In this document: positions 3,470-5,882 of the stretch, piece by piece | Position numbering within the stretch: position 1 is the first letter of the stretch | Layout: every line of letters begins with the position of its first letter | Assembly (NCBI GenBank): GCA_902463235.1 | Contig: CABQER010000055.1 | Span: 1 to 5,882, forward strand | Source: an uncultured Faecalibacterium sp. | GTDB lineage: Bacteria; Bacillota; Clostridia; Oscillospirales; Ruminococcaceae | Direction of reading: 5' to 3' | DNA length: 5,882 nucleotides | Translations under genes and position numbers: made by a program | Notes under the pieces: generated by a model | What the model was told of the DNA's origin: nothing | What the model saw: the letters and a program-made list of their open reading frames with translations, nothing else | Databases searched by the model: none

Positions 3470-5710
3470 ATGCGAGAGATCATTTCCCTGAACGAAGGCT
3501 GGACCCTGCGCTTCCCCAAGGGCGAGCGCGCCGCCGAGACCGTCACCCTGCCCCACACCTGGAACGCCGTGGACGGCATGGACGGCAACGGCAGCTATCT
3601 GCGCACCACCGGCGTGTACAGCCGCACCTTTAAAAAGCCCGTGCAGCCGCTGGCTGGCGGCCGCGTGTATGTGGAGGTGCTGGCAGCTGCGCTGGATGCC
3701 ACCGTCAAGGTGAACGGCACCGTTGCCACCACCCACGAAGGTGGCTTCTCCATCTTCCGCGCCGACATCACCGACCTGTGCCGTGACGGCGACAACGAGC
3801 TGACCATCGAGGTCAGCAACGAGGACACCCCCTCCATGTACCCCGCCTCTGCGGACTTTACCTTCTACGGCGGATTGTACCGCGGCGTGAACCTGATCAG
3901 CGTGCCCAACGCACACTTTGATCTGGACTACTACGGCGGCCCCGGCATCATGGTCACCCCCAAGCCCACCGCAGACGGCGGCGCTACCTTTGAAATCAAG
4001 AGCTTCATCACCAACCCCGACGACAGCTTTACCGTGATGTACAGCATCGAGGACCCCTACGGATGCGAGGTGGCTTCCGCTGTTCGTCCGTCTGACAATA
4101 CTGCCATTTCGATTTACGTCCCGGACGCTGAGCTGTGGAGCATGGACGAGCCGAATCTCTACACCGTGGTGGCACGTCTGCAGCGCAACAACGAGGCCTT
4201 TGACGAGATCTACGCCAACGTAGGCGTGCGCAGCTACACCGTTACCCCGGACGGCGGCTTCTCCATCAACGGCGAGGCCACCCCGCTGCGCGGTGTCTCC
4301 CGCCATCAGGATAAGCTGTACAAGGGCAACGCCCTGACCGTGGAGGACCACTATCAGGACGCACAGATCATCAAGGAGCTGGGTGCCAACACCATCCGTC
4401 TGGCACACTATCAGCATAGTCAGGATTTCTACGATGCCTGCGATGAGCTGGGCTTTGCCGTCTGGGCCGAGATCCCCTTTATCAGCGTGTTCAAGTCCGG
4501 TAAGGACGCCCACACCCATGTGATGGAGGAGATGAAGGAGCTCATCATCCAGAACTACAACCACCCCTCCATCCTGTTCTGGGGCATCTCCAACGAGATC
4601 CTCATTGGCGGCATCAGCCAGGAGCTGGTGGATACCCACCACGACCTGCAGAAGCTGTGCAAGGAGCTGGACCCCACCCGTCTGACCACCATTGCCCATG
4701 TTTCTCACACCCCCACCTCCGGCCCCATGCACCGCATCACCGATGTGGAGAGCTACAACCACTACTTTGGCTGGTACGGCGGCAAGATCGAGCAGAACGG
4801 CCCCTGGCTGGACAAGTTCCACGCCGAGAACCCGGATATCTGCCTTGGCATCTCCGAGTACGGCTGCGAGGGCATCATCAACTGGCACAGCAACACCCCC
4901 CAGTGCAAGGACTACTCTGAGGAGTATCAGGCACTGTACCACGAGTACATGGCACAGGCCTTTGAGGATCGCCCGTGGATCTGGGCAAGCCACGTCTGGA
5001 ATATGTTCGACTTTGGCTGCGCTGCCCGCAGCGAGGGCGGCGTGAAGGGTCGCAACAACAAGGGTCTGGTCACCATCGACCGCAAGACCCGCAAGGACAG
5101 CTTCTATGTCTATCAGGCTTACTGGGCAAAGGATCCCATGGTGCACATCGCAGGCCGCCGCCACGCACAGCGCGCCGGTGAGACCACCGAGGTGAAGGTG
5201 TACTCCAATCAGGACACCGTGACCCTGTACTGCAACGGCAAGGAGGTCGGCACCCAGACCGCACACCGCGTGTTCAAGTTCGATGTGGCGCTGGACGAGG
5301 GCTTCAATGTGCTGATGGCTGTGGCCGACACCGTGAAGGACAGCATCACGCTGGAAAAGGTGGAAACTGAGCCTGCCTGCTACACCCTGCCGGAGTTCAA
5401 CGAGCGTCAGGAGGGCGTGGCCAACTGGTTCAAGCAGATGGGCAGCATGGATCTGACCGCTCCCATGGAGTTCCCCGAGGGCTATTACAGCATCAAGGAC
5501 AGTCTGGAAGAGCTGGCTAAGAACGAGGAAGCTTTTGCTGTTACCGCCAAGGCCGTGAAGCTGGCCACCAACTTTGACATCAAGCCCGGCGAGGGCATGT
5601 GGGCCATGATGAAGAAGATGACCCCTGAGGTCATGGCCGGCATGATCTCCATCATGCCGGACGGCTTCATCGAGAGCCTGAACGCAAAGCTTATTAAAAT
5701 CAAGAAGTAA
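3470..5710 (+). CDS. Glycoside hydrolase family 2 enzyme, probable beta-glucuronidase
   Basis: This is a retaining exo-glycosidase of 746 residues with no signal peptide, so it should act in the cytoplasm on imported glycosides. Domains in order: GH2 jelly-roll sugar-binding domain (about 1-145), Ig-like domain (155-258), TIM barrel (262-555), a second Ig-like domain (560-625) of the type often annotated DUF4982, and a tail (632-746). E376 in WGISNEI is the expected acid/base and E463 in GISEYG the expected nucleophile. YNHYFGWY (429-436) is a typical active-site segment. GRNNKGLV (527-534) contains N529-x-K531, the pair that holds the uronate carboxylate in beta-glucuronidases. However, GH2 beta-galactosidases of similar build can show a like sequence here, so the substrate rests partly on the SDR and GPH neighbours. 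The tail makes it longer than E. coli UidA (603 residues). AGGAG (3457-3461) lies 8 nt before ATG. Beta-galactosidase is the main alternative. Confidence 0.88.
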   Translation: MREIISLNEGWTLRFPKGERAAETVTLPHTWNAVDGMDGNGSYLRTTGVYSRTFKKPVQPLAGGRVYVEVLAAALDATVKVNGTVATTHEGGFSIFRADITDLCRDGDNELTIEVSNEDTPSMYPASADFTFYGGLYRGVNLISVPNAHFDLDYYGGPGIMVTPKPTADGGATFEIKSFITNPDDSFTVMYSIEDPYGCEVASAVRPSDNTAISIYVPDAELWSMDEPNLYTVVARLQRNNEAFDEIYANVGVRSYTVTPDGGFSINGEATPLRGVSRHQDKLYKGNALTVEDHYQDAQIIKELGANTIRLAHYQHSQDFYDACDELGFAVWAEIPFISVFKSGKDAHTHVMEEMKELIIQNYNHPSILFWGISNEILIGGISQELVDTHHDLQKLCKELDPTRLTTIAHVSHTPTSGPMHRITDVESYNHYFGWYGGKIEQNGPWLDKFHAENPDICLGISEYGCEGIINWHSNTPQCKDYSEEYQALYHEYMAQAFEDRPWIWASHVWNMFDFGCAARSEGGVKGRNNKGLVTIDRKTRKDSFYVYQAYWAKDPMVHIAGRRHAQRAGETTEVKVYSNQDTVTLYCNGKEVGTQTAHRVFKFDVALDEGFNVLMAVADTVKDSITLEKVETEPACYTLPEFNERQEGVANWFKQMGSMDLTAPMEFPEGYYSIKDSLEELAKNEEAFAVTAKAVKLATNFDIKPGEGMWAMMKKMTPEVMAGMISIMPDGFIESLNAKLIKIKK

Positions 5711-5723
5711 AGCAATCTTTTTG

Positions 5724-5761
5724 AACCGTATGGCGGCTGTACAGCTGTTATACGGTTTTTT
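5724..5761 (+). terminator. Intrinsic terminator of the GH2 gene
   Basis: A 15-bp stem (5724-5738 with 5743-5757, including three G-U pairs) closes on the 4-nt loop GTAC. The T-run at 5756-5761 overlaps the foot of the stem. It starts 13 nt after the TAA at 5708-5710. It is a strong Rho-independent terminator by inspection. Confidence 0.92.
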
Positions 5762-5779
5762 ATGCTTTTGCGTATATCA

Positions 5780-5813
5780 AGAGGGCTGGCACGGTCCAGC
5801 CCTCTCTCTTTTT
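5780..5813 (+). terminator. Second, tandem intrinsic terminator
   Basis: AGAGGGCTGG (5780-5789) pairs perfectly with CCAGCCCTCT (5796-5805) around the 6-nt loop CACGGT. CTC and five T follow (5809-5813). It stands 18 nt after the first terminator and would catch read-through. It lacks a T-run on the opposite strand, so it is judged to work rightward only. Confidence 0.85.
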
Positions 5814-5840
5814 GCCAAAGTTTCCCTCATTTTTTCTTGC

Positions 5841-5863
5841 AAGCAGCCGAAAGTGGCGTGCTT
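5841..5863. other. Weak hairpin near the window end
   Basis: AAGCAGCC (5841-5848) can pair with GGC and TGCTT (5855-5857 and 5859-5863), with one bulged G, around the loop GAAAGT. No T-run of note follows. It may belong to the control region of a gene beyond the window. The rest of 5814-5882 contains no gene that I can see. Confidence 0.2.
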
Positions 5864-5875
5864 TCAAAACTTTTG

Positions 5876-5881
5876 TTGACA
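5876..5881 (+). promoter_or_regulatory. Possible -35 hexamer at the window edge
   Basis: TTGACA is a perfect -35 consensus one base before the window ends. The matching -10 would lie outside, so this is only a hint that a rightward gene follows the tandem terminators. Confidence 0.3.
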
Positions 5882-5882
5882 C

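Noticed and set aside
3401..5266. 621-codon open frame on the minus strand opposite the GH2 gene
   Set aside because: It lies wholly antisense to a clear GH2 coding sequence. Its predicted protein is dominated by Val, Ala, Gly, Leu, His and Asp runs, as expected from complementing a GC3-rich gene. It has no recognisable domain.

Overview
The window looks like chromosomal DNA from a gut Clostridium-class Firmicute (Oscillospiraceae type, most like Faecalibacterium). Reasons: high-GC coding sequence with strong C/G third-base preference, AGGAG-type ribosome binding sites, intergenic DNA much richer in A+T, and a glycosidase/GPH-symporter/AraC/SDR gene set familiar from gut glucuronide-use loci. 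The genus is an inference from style and content; no marker gene is present.

Layout. Bases 1-264 (minus strand) hold the N-terminal 88 codons of an SDR oxidoreductase that resembles the SDR-type D-mannonate oxidoreductases (fructuronate reductases). A 306-bp divergent regulatory region (265-570) follows. On the plus strand come a GPH-family sugar:cation symporter (571-1971), an AraC-family regulator (2124-3335) and a 746-residue GH2 glycosidase, probably a beta-glucuronidase (3470-5710). Two tandem intrinsic terminators (5724-5761 and 5780-5813) close the plus-strand cluster. The last 70 bases hold only a weak hairpin and an isolated -35-like hexamer.

How the parts fit. The symporter would import a glucuronide (or a related glycoside), the cytoplasmic GH2 enzyme would release the uronic acid, and the divergent SDR enzyme would act in the fructuronate/mannonate branch of hexuronate catabolism. 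The AraC-family protein is the obvious local regulator. It has an N-terminal domain I cannot assign and two C-terminal helix-turn-helix motifs.

The main non-coding observation is a short motif, GAAAATnTTCTA and a weaker variant. It occurs just upstream of or overlapping the -35 position at all three catabolic promoters (SDR, symporter, GH2), and its TTCT core lies 26-27 bp from the -10 hexamer each time. That is where an activator would sit, and it suggests one local regulon. The symporter and GH2 promoters also carry inverted repeats over the -10/start region. The GH2 protein has a C-terminal extension of about 115 residues, ending in a methionine-rich segment, whose role cannot be read from the sequence. 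I found no mobile element, CRISPR array, tRNA or rRNA.
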